Shown one piece after another: positions 37,896 to 46,924 of a stretch of DNA of 64,000 bases. The notes under the pieces are model-generated. The model worked only from the letters and a program-made list of their open reading frames with translations, did no database searches and was not told where the DNA came from. Positions within the stretch are counted from its first letter, which is position 1. Each line of letters starts with the position of its first letter. The DNA is from Marinomonas vulgaris (GTDB taxonomy: Bacteria > Pseudomonadota > Gammaproteobacteria > Pseudomonadales > Marinomonadaceae): the NCBI RefSeq assembly GCF_018145875.1, contig NZ_JAGSSV010000015.1, positions 1-64,000 of the forward strand, read 5' to 3'. The translations under genes were made by a program, and so were the position numbers.

Positions 37896-38189
37896 ATGGA
37901 AAATCGTTATATGAAAGAAACTCTAAGAAAACTGTGCTCGCCGATATTGAACCTCTTTGAAACGAGCGAGGGAGATTACGATTACAAAGCGTCGCACCGA
38001 ACTATTTTAGTCGTATTGGGCTTGCTGTGTTTTGTTATCGCCTCGATTTCTTTCACGGTGACCATGATGACAGGAGAGTTAGCGGGTGTCATTCCGATCG
38101 CTTTGTTTGGTATCACTGGTATGGTGTGTGAAATCGTCGGGTTATTGGGTAATGATCGAGCGGTCGCCAGAATCTGGAAACGCCATTAG
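37896..38189 (+). CDS. Small two-span inner membrane protein, unknown
   Basis: 97 residues with two hydrophobic segments (about 40-60 and 65-87) joined by a short loop, a charged N-terminus and a basic C-terminus. I do not recognise a family. A second ATG at 37911 is possible; neither has a strong ribosome binding site. It is bounded by terminators on both sides, which supports a real single gene. Confidence 0.65.
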   Translation: MENRYMKETLRKLCSPILNLFETSEGDYDYKASHRTILVVLGLLCFVIASISFTVTMMTGELAGVIPIALFGITGMVCEIVGLLGNDRAVARIWKRH

Positions 38190-38212
38190 CCTAGTGAGTT
38201 TTTTTTAGATGT

Positions 38213-38240
38213 AAAAAAGGCGACTCTGCCGTCGCCTTTT
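38213..38240 (+). terminator. Intrinsic terminator after small membrane protein gene
   Basis: The arms AAAAAAGGCGAC and GTCGCCTTTT have a 6-base loop. It may also serve the convergent cpxP-like gene from the other side. Confidence 0.8.
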
Positions 38241-38301
38241 GAGTGAGTTCATGTTTCGAACCGGATTTACGTCTGATTATAAGCTTTGGGTGTTACGACG
38301 C

Positions 38302-38796
38302 TTATTTACGGTCTTTGCCTTTGTGATGGCCCATGTCATCGCCGCACTCTTCCATGCGTTCTTGTTGCAGTTCAATCAATTGCTCTTTCTGAGCAGGCGT
38401 TAAGATGCTGAACATTTCATGTTGTTTGCTCATCATTTCAACTTGGCGCTCGATTTGCTTTTGCGCATTTTTCTTCGCTATTTCTGTGGCTTTAGCAGGA
38501 TCGAATGAATCGGCTAATAGCAATTCGTTCATATTTTTCATGCGATCTTCGCGCATGCCTTCGTCTTGCTTTGGCTTGTCTTTGTGTTGGCCTTTCATGT
38601 CGTCACGGTTGGCTTTGCGCAAAGTTTTAAGCTGTTCTTTTTGCTCATCGGTTAGATTCAGTTCTTTCATCATGCTACGGTCGAAACCAGGACGGCATTC
38701 GTCATGACGATCTTTGCCACCGGCGTAGGCACTGCCTGCACTGATAACAAGTGGTAGAACAACAGAAGCTAAAATCAGTTTTTTTGCCATTTTCAT
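38302..38796 (-). CDS. cpxP: CpxP/Spy-family periplasmic stress protein
   Basis: A 164-residue protein: signal peptide (MKMAKKLILAS, cleavage near AYA-GG), then a helical, highly charged body with two LTxxQ motifs, LNLTDEQKEQLKTLR and ILTPAQKEQLIELQ, the mark of CpxP/Spy. CpxP binds the sensor CpxA and restrains it; Spy is a chaperone. It sits divergently from the cpxRA pair with a perfect CpxR box between, so CpxP is the better reading. The C-terminus is His/Lys/Asp-rich and could bind metal. AAGGAAG precedes the ATG at 38796. Confidence 0.88.
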   Translation of the reverse strand: MKMAKKLILASVVLPLVISAGSAYAGGKDRHDECRPGFDRSMMKELNLTDEQKEQLKTLRKANRDDMKGQHKDKPKQDEGMREDRMKNMNELLLADSFDPAKATEIAKKNAQKQIERQVEMMSKQHEMFSILTPAQKEQLIELQQERMEECGDDMGHHKGKDRK

Positions 38797-38927
38797 AATG
38801 TCTTCCTTTTATCTTAAATAAAGCGCCTAAAATAGGGCGTCTTGGTTAACACAGGGTGAGATAAATATCGCGTCTCAGTGCATGTGAGTAGAATAACGTC
38901 TGTTAAGTAAAGCGGCGTATTGGCAAG

Positions 38928-38942
38928 GTAAAGTATCGTAAA
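38928..38942 (+). promoter_or_regulatory. CpxR box (GTAAA-N5-GTAAA) in cpxP/cpxR divergent region
   Basis: GTAAA, five bases, GTAAA matches the established CpxR consensus exactly. Further single GTAAA half-sites lie at 38917 and 38969 on the same strand, so half-sites begin at 38917, 38928, 38938 and 38969, spaced 11, 10 and 31 bases. These are near whole helical turns, consistent with several CpxR dimers on one face. The box is 78 bases before cpxR and 132 before cpxP. Confidence 0.8.
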
Positions 38943-39019
38943 GAGCACCGAGACAAAGATATTTGAACGTAAAATACTCCCAAACCTTATTGGCTCCATG
39001 AACAGGCTAGGAAAATAGT

Positions 39020-39706
39020 ATGCCCCATATTTTAATCATTGATGATGACGTTGAATTGAGCGATTTGCTCAAAGAAGTGTTGTCTTTTGAAAGCTGCGAT
39101 GTGTCCACCGCGTACGATGGTGTGGCTGGCTTGGCGGCGATGAACGACAGTATCGACTTGGTATTGTTGGATGTGATGATGCCAAAGTTGAATGGCTTTG
39201 AAACGCTGAAACAGCTGCGAGAAAAATGGGAAGTCCCCGTGCTTATGTTGACGGCCAAAGGGGACGAGATTGACCGAGTAGTAGGATTAGAATTAGGCGC
39301 AGACGATTATTTGCCTAAACCTTTTAGTGAACGAGAGTTATTAGCGCGGATTCGTGCCATTTTACGCCGTACCCAAACGACTAAAAGCACCACACAAAAT
39401 GACTTTGTGGCATATCGAGACATCAAGCTGTATCCAGGTCGATTGGAAGCCTTTTGCAATGGCGACCTACTGGATTTAACCAGTACGGAATTTGCTTTGT
39501 TGCATTATTTTTTGTTGAACCCTGGAAAGGTGTTAACCAAAGAAGTGCTGAGTTTGGATGTATTAGGTAAACGTTTGGCCGCCTTTGATCGTGCCGTGGA
39601 CATGCATGTGTCTAACTTGCGCAAAAAATTACCTGATTGGCCGAATGGTAAACCGCGTATCAAAACCTTACGTGGTCGAGGCTATTTATTGGTGGAGGGC
39701 GAGTGA
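39020..39706 (+). CDS. cpxR: Envelope-stress response regulator CpxR
   Basis: A 228-residue OmpR-type regulator. The receiver domain (1-115) has acidic DDD near residue 10, the phospho-acceptor Asp in VLLDVMMP, and the conserved Lys in LPKPF. The C-terminal winged helix (about 130-228) has the RGRGYLLV ending. The phrase TSTEFALLHYFLLNPGKVLTKE fits the CpxR subgroup. It is followed directly by the sensor kinase gene. It probably autoregulates through the GTAAA box upstream. Confidence 0.9.
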   Translation: MPHILIIDDDVELSDLLKEVLSFESCDVSTAYDGVAGLAAMNDSIDLVLLDVMMPKLNGFETLKQLREKWEVPVLMLTAKGDEIDRVVGLELGADDYLPKPFSERELLARIRAILRRTQTTKSTTQNDFVAYRDIKLYPGRLEAFCNGDLLDLTSTEFALLHYFLLNPGKVLTKEVLSLDVLGKRLAAFDRAVDMHVSNLRKKLPDWPNGKPRIKTLRGRGYLLVEGE

Positions 39707-41094
39707 TGCGTTTGCCTCATATCACCAGTTTGTACGGGCGTATTTTTGCCATATTTTGGTTTACCATGTTTTTGGTGACCTTGGCTGTCTTGGCGTTGCC
39801 TCATTTTGACCCGAGAAAAACGCGGGATATTGAGCCCACTCATTTTGATCGCATGCTGGAAATCAGAGATCGTATGCAACAGGTGTTTGCGGACGAACGC
39901 GATGTAAAAGCCATCTTGAAGAGTTTAGAGGAGCGTTCTTACCGAAATACCGACGATGACAAGCGCCGGGTATTTCTAACGGATCTTGATGGCACCATTA
40001 TGTCGGCTGATAGACGGAATGACCAAAGCTACAGATCTTTACGTAATTTTGTCTCCATGATCGATAACCCGCAACAGCCACAACAAAAGTTGTACGGTAA
40101 AATCTTGATCGCTGGGCCTTTGCCAGTAACAGTCGCGGGTGGTGACTATTTGTTGTATCTCGCAACACGTTGGAGTGCGCCACCTAATTTTTTGCTGCAA
40201 TTATTCGATCATCCGTTTCGCTTGTTGCTGGTGGTCATGCTGATCAGCACGCCCTTTTTGCTGTGGTTGGCTTGGGCGTTGAGTCAGCCAGCACGGCGTT
40301 TGGAAAAAGCCGCTCAACGCGTGGCAAAAGGGGTCTTTGAAATTGATCCAGAATTAGAAAAAGGCACGTCGGAGTTTCGTCAAGCTGGCACCAGCTTTAA
40401 TCACATGGTGGAAGCCGTGAACACCATGATTTGCCGACAGCAGCGTTTATTGTCGGATATATCCCATGAACTGCGTTCCCCTTTGACGCGTTTACGTATG
40501 GCTCAAGCCTTGGCAACGCGAAAATTGGGAGAAAGTTCGGATTTGACTCGCATAGATACCGAAGCGCAGCGTCTTGAATTGATGATTGGTAAATTACTGG
40601 AATTGTCTCGAGTACAAGTGGACAGCCACATCAAGCGAGAAGAACAACCGTTGTCGAGTTTGTTTGATGCCTTGTTAGCTGACAGTCAGTTCGAGGCGGA
40701 GCATATGGGTAAAGAACTACAGACCTCTGCTATACCAAATCGCCGCATCAGTTGTCATCCACAATTGCTCACCAGTGCAGTAGAAAACATGGTGCGCAAT
40801 GCCATCCACTATGGTGAGCGTTGCATAAAAGTGTCACTAGAAGTGCAAGCAGATACCCTTTTACTACGTGTGGAAGACGATGGTGATGGTGTGCCAGATG
40901 AAGAGTTAGACTCTATTTTTCGACCCTTCTATCGAGTGTCGACCGCTCGAGACCGGCATTCGGGAGGCGCAGGCCTGGGCTTGGCCATCGCGGAAAATGC
41001 TATTCGCCAACATCAGGGGACGATTCGAGCGGCGCGTAGCGGATTAGGCGGGTTGTTGGTGGAGGTTTCTTTACCGCTATTGACCAAGTCCTAA
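39706..41094 (+). CDS. cpxA: Envelope-stress sensor histidine kinase CpxA
   Basis: A 462-residue membrane kinase: one N-terminal span (about 10-30), a periplasmic sensor of ~130 residues, a second span (about 170-195), a HAMP linker, the H-box SDISHELRSPLTRLRMA, and an ATPase domain with N-box ENMVRNAIHYG and G-boxes DDGDGVPDEEL and GGAGLGLAI. Its ATG overlaps the cpxR stop as TGATG, so the two are translationally coupled; a GTG at 39703 is also possible. The N-terminal start LPHITSLYGRIFAIFW fits CpxA. Confidence 0.9.
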   Translation: MRLPHITSLYGRIFAIFWFTMFLVTLAVLALPHFDPRKTRDIEPTHFDRMLEIRDRMQQVFADERDVKAILKSLEERSYRNTDDDKRRVFLTDLDGTIMSADRRNDQSYRSLRNFVSMIDNPQQPQQKLYGKILIAGPLPVTVAGGDYLLYLATRWSAPPNFLLQLFDHPFRLLLVVMLISTPFLLWLAWALSQPARRLEKAAQRVAKGVFEIDPELEKGTSEFRQAGTSFNHMVEAVNTMICRQQRLLSDISHELRSPLTRLRMAQALATRKLGESSDLTRIDTEAQRLELMIGKLLELSRVQVDSHIKREEQPLSSLFDALLADSQFEAEHMGKELQTSAIPNRRISCHPQLLTSAVENMVRNAIHYGERCIKVSLEVQADTLLLRVEDDGDGVPDEELDSIFRPFYRVSTARDRHSGGAGLGLAIAENAIRQHQGTIRAARSGLGGLLVEVSLPLLTKS

Positions 41095-41214
41095 TTAAGG
41101 GTGTTAAGCAAAAGCAATAGTAGACAAAGCGAGCGTTTCAGCTCATATTAGATTCTCTTGCTTTGTCATTATGTGCCAAAGAGAAAAACACCATCAATAA
41201 ACCAAAGGACATTC

Positions 41215-41430
41215 ATGATTAACACAGCAAAAGAGTTTTTACTGCAACGCATTAGTATTTTCGCCAGTCAGCCATTTGATCCAAACTCAGATTCACAAGT
41301 GGTTAGCCTGCTTAAAAGTAAGTTTAATATCCGTTTACCACAACGACGTTCTATGAATGAGTCGTTATCTTCTACCGTAAGCGATCACGAAATCATTGCC
41401 CTGATCTTGAAATACCGAGCGATGAATTAA
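41215..41430 (+). CDS. Small hypothetical protein
   Basis: A 71-residue protein (MINTAKEFLLQRISIF start), no signal or membrane segment, moderately basic. I recognise no family. The frame extends upstream to a TTG at 41158, but the ATG at 41215 has AAAGGA seven bases before it. It follows cpxA by 120 bases and is convergent with a methyltransferase gene. Confidence 0.6.
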   Translation: MINTAKEFLLQRISIFASQPFDPNSDSQVVSLLKSKFNIRLPQRRSMNESLSSTVSDHEIIALILKYRAMN

Positions 41431-41455
41431 ACCAGGCTACGAACTCACTTACGAA

Positions 41456-42211
41456 CTAATTTAAGCCAGCCTTTTTCACACAGACAAAAATCGCGTTTCC
41501 AGACTGACCTTGCCATGGCGCAATTTTATCGTGCTCATGCTCAAACATCGTCACGTCAAAATATGGCGCTAGCAAATCTTGTAGTTCATCAAAACGAATG
41601 GCCACCATAGGATGTTCGTCCGTCCAGCGTTGCGTTGACGACTCGTCGGTTTTTTCGATGCTCAACTTCAGTGTTTGCTTTTCTCCCTCGCCTGAATAGT
41701 GCCACGATGAACCAAAGGTAAACACGCTCTGTTGATAGGCCACACTGTGTGTCGCAGTTAAACGATTGTCGATGTGTTGCTTGTCTACCGCGTTAAAGCA
41801 AAATACCCCACCGTCCGATAGTGCCTTGTACACACTAGCGATGCAGTTTTTTAGTTGTATCAGGTCGCCGCTGTAGTGAATCGAATACAAAAAACAGGTG
41901 ATTAAATTAAAGGGTTCGGATACTTCCAGCTCACACATGTTGCCAAGGGTAAACTGGCCATCGGGACAGCGTAGTTTGGCGAGTTCGAGCATGGGTTGAT
42001 TGATATCTACACCACTGCACACATAGCCTTCTTTTTGTAAAAACGCGATGTGTGGTCCAGTTCCACAAGCCAGGTCTAAATGCCGTTTTCCACCATTGCC
42101 AAACAGCTGATGAAAGCGATGGGCGCTGTTGCTTTGCGCTTGATAATTGATATCGGCACACATTAGATCGTAATAGCCAGATAAATCGGTGTAGAGCGCA
42201 TTGTTGGACAT
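41456..42211 (-). CDS. Class I SAM-dependent methyltransferase
   Basis: A 251-residue methyltransferase with motif I HLDLACGTGPHIAFL near residue 42, the acidic motif II in CSGVDINQPMLELAK and motif post-I LGNMCELEVSEPFNLITC. It resembles small-molecule methyltransferases. The substrate cannot be read from sequence. It may be co-directional with the permease upstream, but a terminator separates them. Confidence 0.8.
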   Translation of the reverse strand: MSNNALYTDLSGYYDLMCADINYQAQSNSAHRFHQLFGNGGKRHLDLACGTGPHIAFLQKEGYVCSGVDINQPMLELAKLRCPDGQFTLGNMCELEVSEPFNLITCFLYSIHYSGDLIQLKNCIASVYKALSDGGVFCFNAVDKQHIDNRLTATHSVAYQQSVFTFGSSWHYSGEGEKQTLKLSIEKTDESSTQRWTDEHPMVAIRFDELQDLLAPYFDVTMFEHEHDKIAPWQGQSGNAIFVCVKKAGLN

Positions 42212-42315
42212 GCTTGGGTCGCTTATGAAATTGTTATTTGGGAGGAAAAAAGAGAGCGAATAATATAGCAGTGACGATGTTTTGCGAAGTAAAAAACACA
42301 GGGAAAGGCAGAATT

Positions 42316-42352
42316 AAAAGCAGAAACAAGAGAGGGCTTGTTTCTGCCTTTT
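42316..42352. terminator. Intrinsic terminator after the NCS2 permease gene
   Basis: Perfect arms GCAGAAACAAG/CTTGTTTCTGC, extended by an A-run on the left and a T-run on the right, surround a 6-base loop. On the minus strand it lies just past the permease stop; it could act in both directions. Confidence 0.85.
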
Positions 42353-42374
42353 GGCTAAGAGTTGGTGATATTCG

Positions 42375-43667
42375 TTAGACGAAAATAAAGAATTTGGCGA
42401 TAAATAAGGCCGCCAAAATATACACTGCTAAGCTGACTTTATTGCCTTGTCCTGACAGCAACTTAATAACTGCATAACTGATGAACGACAAAGCGATGCC
42501 ATCGGCGATGGAGTAAGTTAGCGGCATAGTAAAGGCGGCAATCAATACTGGCGCCGCTTCACTGATGTCGTCCCAATCCACGTGCGACAAGCTACTGGTC
42601 ATAAGCACCGCGACATACATTAATGCACCAGCAGTGGCGTAAGCAGGAATAGAACCAGCTAATGGTGCGAAGAAAAGGCTAAGTAAAAACAACAAGGCAA
42701 CCACAACAGCAGTCAGACCAGTTCGACCGCCAGCGGCGACACCAGAAGCACTTTCTATATAGCTGGTGGTGGACGAAGTACCGATTGCTGCACCGACAAC
42801 CGTGGCGCCTGAATCGGCCAACAGGGCTTTTTTCAAACGTGGTAGTTTGCCTTCTTTGTCGAGCAAGCCGCCGCGTTGACCCACGCCGATTAAGGTGCCA
42901 GAGGTGTCGAACAAGTCAACAAAGAAAAAGGCAAAAATCACGCTGAGCATGCTGATTTGGAAGGCTCCTTCAATGTCCATGGCCATAAAGGTAGGTGCTA
43001 TTGACGGTGGCATAGAGACCAAGCCATTGAAGCTATTGTGACCAAACAAGATGGACAAAAGCGTCACAAAAAGAATGCCGATCATCACTGAACCTGTGAT
43101 ATTCAAGTACGCTAGGGCACAAATCACAAAAAAGCCCAATAAACCATAAATAGCGGAAGGAGACGACAAATCACCTAAAGACACCATGGTGGCAGGGTTT
43201 TTTACGATAATGCCAGAATTTTGCAGAGCGATCATCGCCAGAAATAAACCAATACCGGCGGCGATACCGAGTTTCAACGAAGCAGGTATGGCGTTAATGA
43301 CCCATTCGCGAATGCGAAAAATACTGATAAAAATAAATAAGATACCCGATAGGAAGACCGCACCCAGTGCTTGTTCCCAGCTGTAGCCCATACCTAACAC
43401 TACACCGTAAGTGAAAAAAGCGTTCAATCCCATTCCTGGTGCAAGCGCAATAGGATAATTGGCATACAATCCCATGATCAAACAACCAATCGCGGCGGCC
43501 AAACAGGTAGCTACGAAAACCGCACCTTCGTCCATACCGGCTTGGGCAAGAATGGAAGGGTTGACAAAAATAATGTACGCCATGGTTAAGAAGGTAGTGA
43601 TGCCACCAACCACTTCATTGCGCACCGTGGTGTTATGTGCATTGAGCTGGAAATAACGTTCGAGCAT
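42375..43667 (-). CDS. NCS2-family purine (guanine/hypoxanthine/adenine) permease
   Basis: A 430-residue inner membrane transporter with about 13 spans of the AzgA/PbuG/GhxP branch. Signature blocks are VGGITTFLTMAYIIFVNPSI, ALAPGMGLNAFFTYG, the DLFDTSGTLIGVGQRGGL motif and GTSSTTSYIESASGVAAGGRTGL. It likely imports purine bases by proton symport. Upstream, the 276-base region shared with the RNA methyltransferase gene shows no PurR box or purine riboswitch that I can recognise. Confidence 0.9.
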   Translation of the reverse strand: MLERYFQLNAHNTTVRNEVVGGITTFLTMAYIIFVNPSILAQAGMDEGAVFVATCLAAAIGCLIMGLYANYPIALAPGMGLNAFFTYGVVLGMGYSWEQALGAVFLSGILFIFISIFRIREWVINAIPASLKLGIAAGIGLFLAMIALQNSGIIVKNPATMVSLGDLSSPSAIYGLLGFFVICALAYLNITGSVMIGILFVTLLSILFGHNSFNGLVSMPPSIAPTFMAMDIEGAFQISMLSVIFAFFFVDLFDTSGTLIGVGQRGGLLDKEGKLPRLKKALLADSGATVVGAAIGTSSTTSYIESASGVAAGGRTGLTAVVVALLFLLSLFFAPLAGSIPAYATAGALMYVAVLMTSSLSHVDWDDISEAAPVLIAAFTMPLTYSIADGIALSFISYAVIKLLSGQGNKVSLAVYILAALFIAKFFIFV

Positions 43668-43943
43668 AGTGTGCCTATATTGTGAGTAACGATAAGCAAC
43701 TCGATTTCCTAGAGGGGTAAAGGGCGTCGAGTAAGTCTATCGAGATTAAAAAACAGAGCTGATCATTTGGTCAGCTAGCGAAGTTGGCGGCAAGTATAAA
43801 AAAACTCAGGCAATTTTGGGAGGAAAATATTCAAAAAGCCAATCATGCTTGTGAGTTGCGCTTTTATCGCGTTATTGATGCTATGCTTCGCGTCTATTTT
43901 GACACTAAAAGGCGAGTTTTAAGCCAAACATGCGAGAACTATC

Positions 43944-44492
43944 ATGACAGAAGACAAGGTGATCGTGGGGCTGATAAACCCTAAAAGCGCCTCAAATGTA
44001 GGAGCCGTAATGCGAGCTGCTGGCTGCTATCAAGTAGAGCAAGTATGGTATTCGGGTCATCGTTACGACCGTGCGGTTAAATTGTCAACCGACACGAAAA
44101 ACATAAGAACCAGCATTCCACTGACTCATCTTGATGGATTAGGCGCGACGGATTTTATCGAAGCGATTGACACGATCGACGCTGATATCAAGCTGGTGTG
44201 TGTGGATTTAATCCAAGGCGCAACACCCTTGCCCGCGTTCCAACACCCAGAAAAAGCCTTGTATGTGTTCGGACCAGAAGACGGCACCATTCCTCAACGC
44301 ATTGTAGATAGTGCTGACCATGTGGTGTTTGTGCCGACGGTGGGTTGTATGAACTTAGCGGCGTCGGTCAATGTGCTGCTTTACGACAGATTGGCAAAAT
44401 CGGAACGCGCTCACGCAGGGGACGAATTGATTCGACAGAGTAAAGATGTGAACAACAATGTGAAAGTGCGAGGGTTAGGCGCGAACACCTAG
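43944..44492 (+). CDS. SpoU/TrmH-family RNA 2'-O-methyltransferase
   Basis: A 182-residue SPOUT enzyme. The three knotted-fold motifs are present: motif 1 LINPKSASNVGAVMRAAGC with Asn and Arg, motif 2 LYVFGPEDGTIPQRI, motif 3 VPTVGCMNLAASVNVLLYD. It should methylate a tRNA or rRNA ribose using SAM. It is closer to short TrmL-like or YfiF-free forms than to full TrmH, but the target nucleotide is not determined. Divergent from the permease. Confidence 0.87.
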   Translation: MTEDKVIVGLINPKSASNVGAVMRAAGCYQVEQVWYSGHRYDRAVKLSTDTKNIRTSIPLTHLDGLGATDFIEAIDTIDADIKLVCVDLIQGATPLPAFQHPEKALYVFGPEDGTIPQRIVDSADHVVFVPTVGCMNLAASVNVLLYDRLAKSERAHAGDELIRQSKDVNNNVKVRGLGANT

Positions 44493-44750
44493 GGCCTTGT
44501 CGGCGAAGTGTCAGTCTTCTTGATTATTTAATTCATTATTATTCATATAGTTAACGGTAATTTGACTGTGTTTTTTTGACGTCAATGCAAAAATATCTCT
44601 CAACCTAATGGGTGTTAGGAAGAGAGGTAAGTGTTAGGTTGTTTTCGTTGCATGCCTTGTCTCTTGTTATTTCCTTTTTCCATCATGTCCGCGATCGATT
44701 GAACACAAATCGATGAAATGAAAATCGATGACATAAAGGAAAACGTCTTC

Positions 44751-45524
44751 ATGAAACCGTCAAACCCCGTTCACTACACGTTTAAACCCATTCTTGTTAC
44801 GGCGCTGATTTGTGCTGCGCCTATTGCCTTGGCGGAAAAGCCCAAACCGGCTTTAGAGCCTCTAAGTGCTGAGTTGGAGCTGGGTGTCATTGCCATTACG
44901 GGTAACACAGAAAGTTCTGCACTCAAGGGTAAAGCCACTATTAAGCAAGATTTTAAAGAGTGGAAAAGCAAATATCAGCTTGATGCCTTGTATAAACGTG
45001 GCCGTAATGAGGGTGAAACAGAGACGAACACCACGGCACAAAAAATATTTTTGTCTGCTCAGAGTGATTATAAATTGAGTGGCGATAACAGTTCGGTATT
45101 TGTTTATGGCTCCTATACGGGAGATAGATTCAGTGGTTACGAATACCAAAATACCGTGTCTGTGGGTTATTCTGGTCGCCTTTACGAAGACGAGGAATCG
45201 TCATTGGATTACAGCGCCGGCCCTGGTTATTCCTTCACAAAAACGGATGAAGGTGAAGAAGATGAGTCTGCTATCGCGCATATTGAGCTACAATACGAAT
45301 ATATTATTAGTCCGAGTGCGACCTTTCATCAACTCGTGAGTACCGAGGCTGCTCTGCAGGCCGATAAAAATACCCGGTCAAAAGCGGAAACTTCGGTGAG
45401 TGTGAAATTAAGGGATGACTTGAGTATGAAAGCCGCGTATAGCGTGACGCACAATAGTCAAGTGTTGGATACAAAGGAAAAAACAGACGCGACGACAAGC
45501 GTGATTTTTGCTTATACTTTTTAA
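44751..45524 (+). CDS. DUF481 (YdiY-type) outer membrane protein
   Basis: 257 residues: signal peptide (cleavage near ALA-EK), then a DUF481 beta-barrel with alternating strands, opening LSAELELGVIAITGNTESSALKGKA, acidic loops and a C-terminal Phe (FAYTF). The family is salt- or acid-induced in some bacteria but its function is unknown. The frame reaches 44718, but the ATG at 44751 has AAGGA 11 bases upstream and gives a proper signal peptide. Confidence 0.83.
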   Translation: MKPSNPVHYTFKPILVTALICAAPIALAEKPKPALEPLSAELELGVIAITGNTESSALKGKATIKQDFKEWKSKYQLDALYKRGRNEGETETNTTAQKIFLSAQSDYKLSGDNSSVFVYGSYTGDRFSGYEYQNTVSVGYSGRLYEDEESSLDYSAGPGYSFTKTDEGEEDESAIAHIELQYEYIISPSATFHQLVSTEAALQADKNTRSKAETSVSVKLRDDLSMKAAYSVTHNSQVLDTKEKTDATTSVIFAYTF

Positions 45525-45629
45525 TTAGGATGTGTTCAAGAGAGCTTGTATCGGTCAGTGTGATGCATTATCACATGTCTTTCTGGTGATTGTTTTCATT
45601 TCCTACCATGCAGTACATGAAGGTGAGTT

Positions 45630-46715
45630 ATGCGTTTTCAGGGAATCAAGGTGACCTTAGTGACGGGCTTTTTAGGGGCGGGTAAAACCACCTTGATTCG
45701 TCATTTGTTGGAGCAGGCGCCACCTAATGAACGTTGGGCGGTGTTGGTTAATGAGTTTGGCGATATTGGTTTGGATCGTGCTTTTTACGAGGATTTAGGC
45801 GTGGCTATCAGTGATGTGCCTGGTGGTTGCGTGTGTTGTACGACGTCGGCGGCGTTTCAAAAAGGTTTGAATCAGTTGATACGTCAACACAATCCAGACC
45901 GCATTTTTATTGAGCCTTCTGGTCTTGGTCACCCCAAGCAAATCATTCAAAAACTGCGTGGCGACGAATATCGCGATGTGCTTTTGTTATCGGGTGTGTT
46001 TTGTGTGCTAGACGCCAGAACCCTCAGCGATGAGCGATATACCACCCATGATATTTACAAAGACCAAATAGAGTCCGCTGATGCACTGGTGTTGAGTCAT
46101 ATTGATCAATACACCCCAGACGATTTTGTCGCATTGAAAACGCGTTTACGTGAGCCGCCTTATATTACGCCTACGGTGTTTCAGTCGAATCCCATGAGCT
46201 TAAATATCAATTGTTTGGATTTGGGCTTGGCAGACATTGCGCATTCAAAGCGTAAAAACTCTCTGTATGAATACATGGCACACAAGCACATAAAGCATTT
46301 TAATGTAAACCATCGTCACCATTTGCAAAACCATTCTCATGATCAGAGCCACGATCATTCCTCTGTAAAGGCGCAGACAGAGGAAGAGCGCAACGATGGC
46401 TGGCATTATCAAAAACAGCAAGATGGCATGAAGGTGTTAGGTTGGTTGTGGAGTAAGGGCGAGGTGTTTTCACGACAATCTGTCGATGGGTTTATCCAGT
46501 CGATAGCGCATCTAGAGGATGTGTATCGTATAAAAGGCGTATTTGATATTGGCGATGAACAGGCTATTTTTGTCAATGTTGCACGGGGTGAAGTGTCGAC
46601 CAGTCAGCGACATTGGCAAGAAACCAGCCGATTGGAAATTATCGGTTCAGTTGAAGGGGATTGGCCAGAAAAAGCACAAATTGACTGTTTCAATCATCTT
46701 TTAACCTCAAAATAA
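45630..46715 (+). CDS. CobW/YjiA-family metal-chaperone GTPase
   Basis: A 361-residue GTPase: Walker A TGFLGAGKTTLI, the metal-binding CxCC motif in VPGGCVCCTT, G4-like SHID, and a C-terminal CobW domain. Between the domains a His-rich stretch (about 210-250, HKH, HRHH, HSHDQSHDHS) would bind zinc or another metal. COG0523 proteins deliver metals, often Zn(II), to client enzymes. No Zur box or zinc-dependent client is seen nearby. It could be a zinc-limitation (ZigA-like) member; not proven. Confidence 0.88.
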   Translation: MRFQGIKVTLVTGFLGAGKTTLIRHLLEQAPPNERWAVLVNEFGDIGLDRAFYEDLGVAISDVPGGCVCCTTSAAFQKGLNQLIRQHNPDRIFIEPSGLGHPKQIIQKLRGDEYRDVLLLSGVFCVLDARTLSDERYTTHDIYKDQIESADALVLSHIDQYTPDDFVALKTRLREPPYITPTVFQSNPMSLNINCLDLGLADIAHSKRKNSLYEYMAHKHIKHFNVNHRHHLQNHSHDQSHDHSSVKAQTEEERNDGWHYQKQQDGMKVLGWLWSKGEVFSRQSVDGFIQSIAHLEDVYRIKGVFDIGDEQAIFVNVARGEVSTSQRHWQETSRLEIIGSVEGDWPEKAQIDCFNHLLTSK

Positions 46716-46856
46716 GCGATTTTTTCACATTGAGCTTTTTATTGTTTTGTTCTTTTTGTTGGGTTTTCTTTAAGGGTTAATGATCAATACAATCACCTTG
46801 GTGTATTTTGTCATTAACTTTGGCAACTTTTGTTATTGAGCGAAAGTCGCTGATAG

Positions 46857-46892
46857 AGGAACCTTTCAGGCATAAGCGGTTCCTATTGGAAC
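46857..46892 (+). promoter_or_regulatory. Overlapping inverted repeats upstream of beta-oxidation cluster
   Basis: AGGAACC (46857-46863) pairs with GGTTCCT (46878-46884), and GTTCC (46879-46883) also pairs with GGAAC (46888-46892) across TATT. The arms compete, so it could be an operator or a leader switch. It does not match the FadR or PsrA consensus as I know them. It lies 33 bases before the acyl-CoA dehydrogenase start. Confidence 0.4.
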
Positions 46893-46924
46893 GGATGGAA
46901 TAAAAACAATAAGAGGTCTAGGCC

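Noticed and set aside
43668-43943. Purine riboswitch or PurR box before the NCS2 permease
   Set aside because: I could not find the paired stems with conserved loops of the purine aptamer or a PurR-like palindrome.
43784-43984. 66-codon plus-strand frame before the SpoU gene
   Set aside because: It overlaps the SpoU start in another frame, has poor composition and no ribosome binding site.
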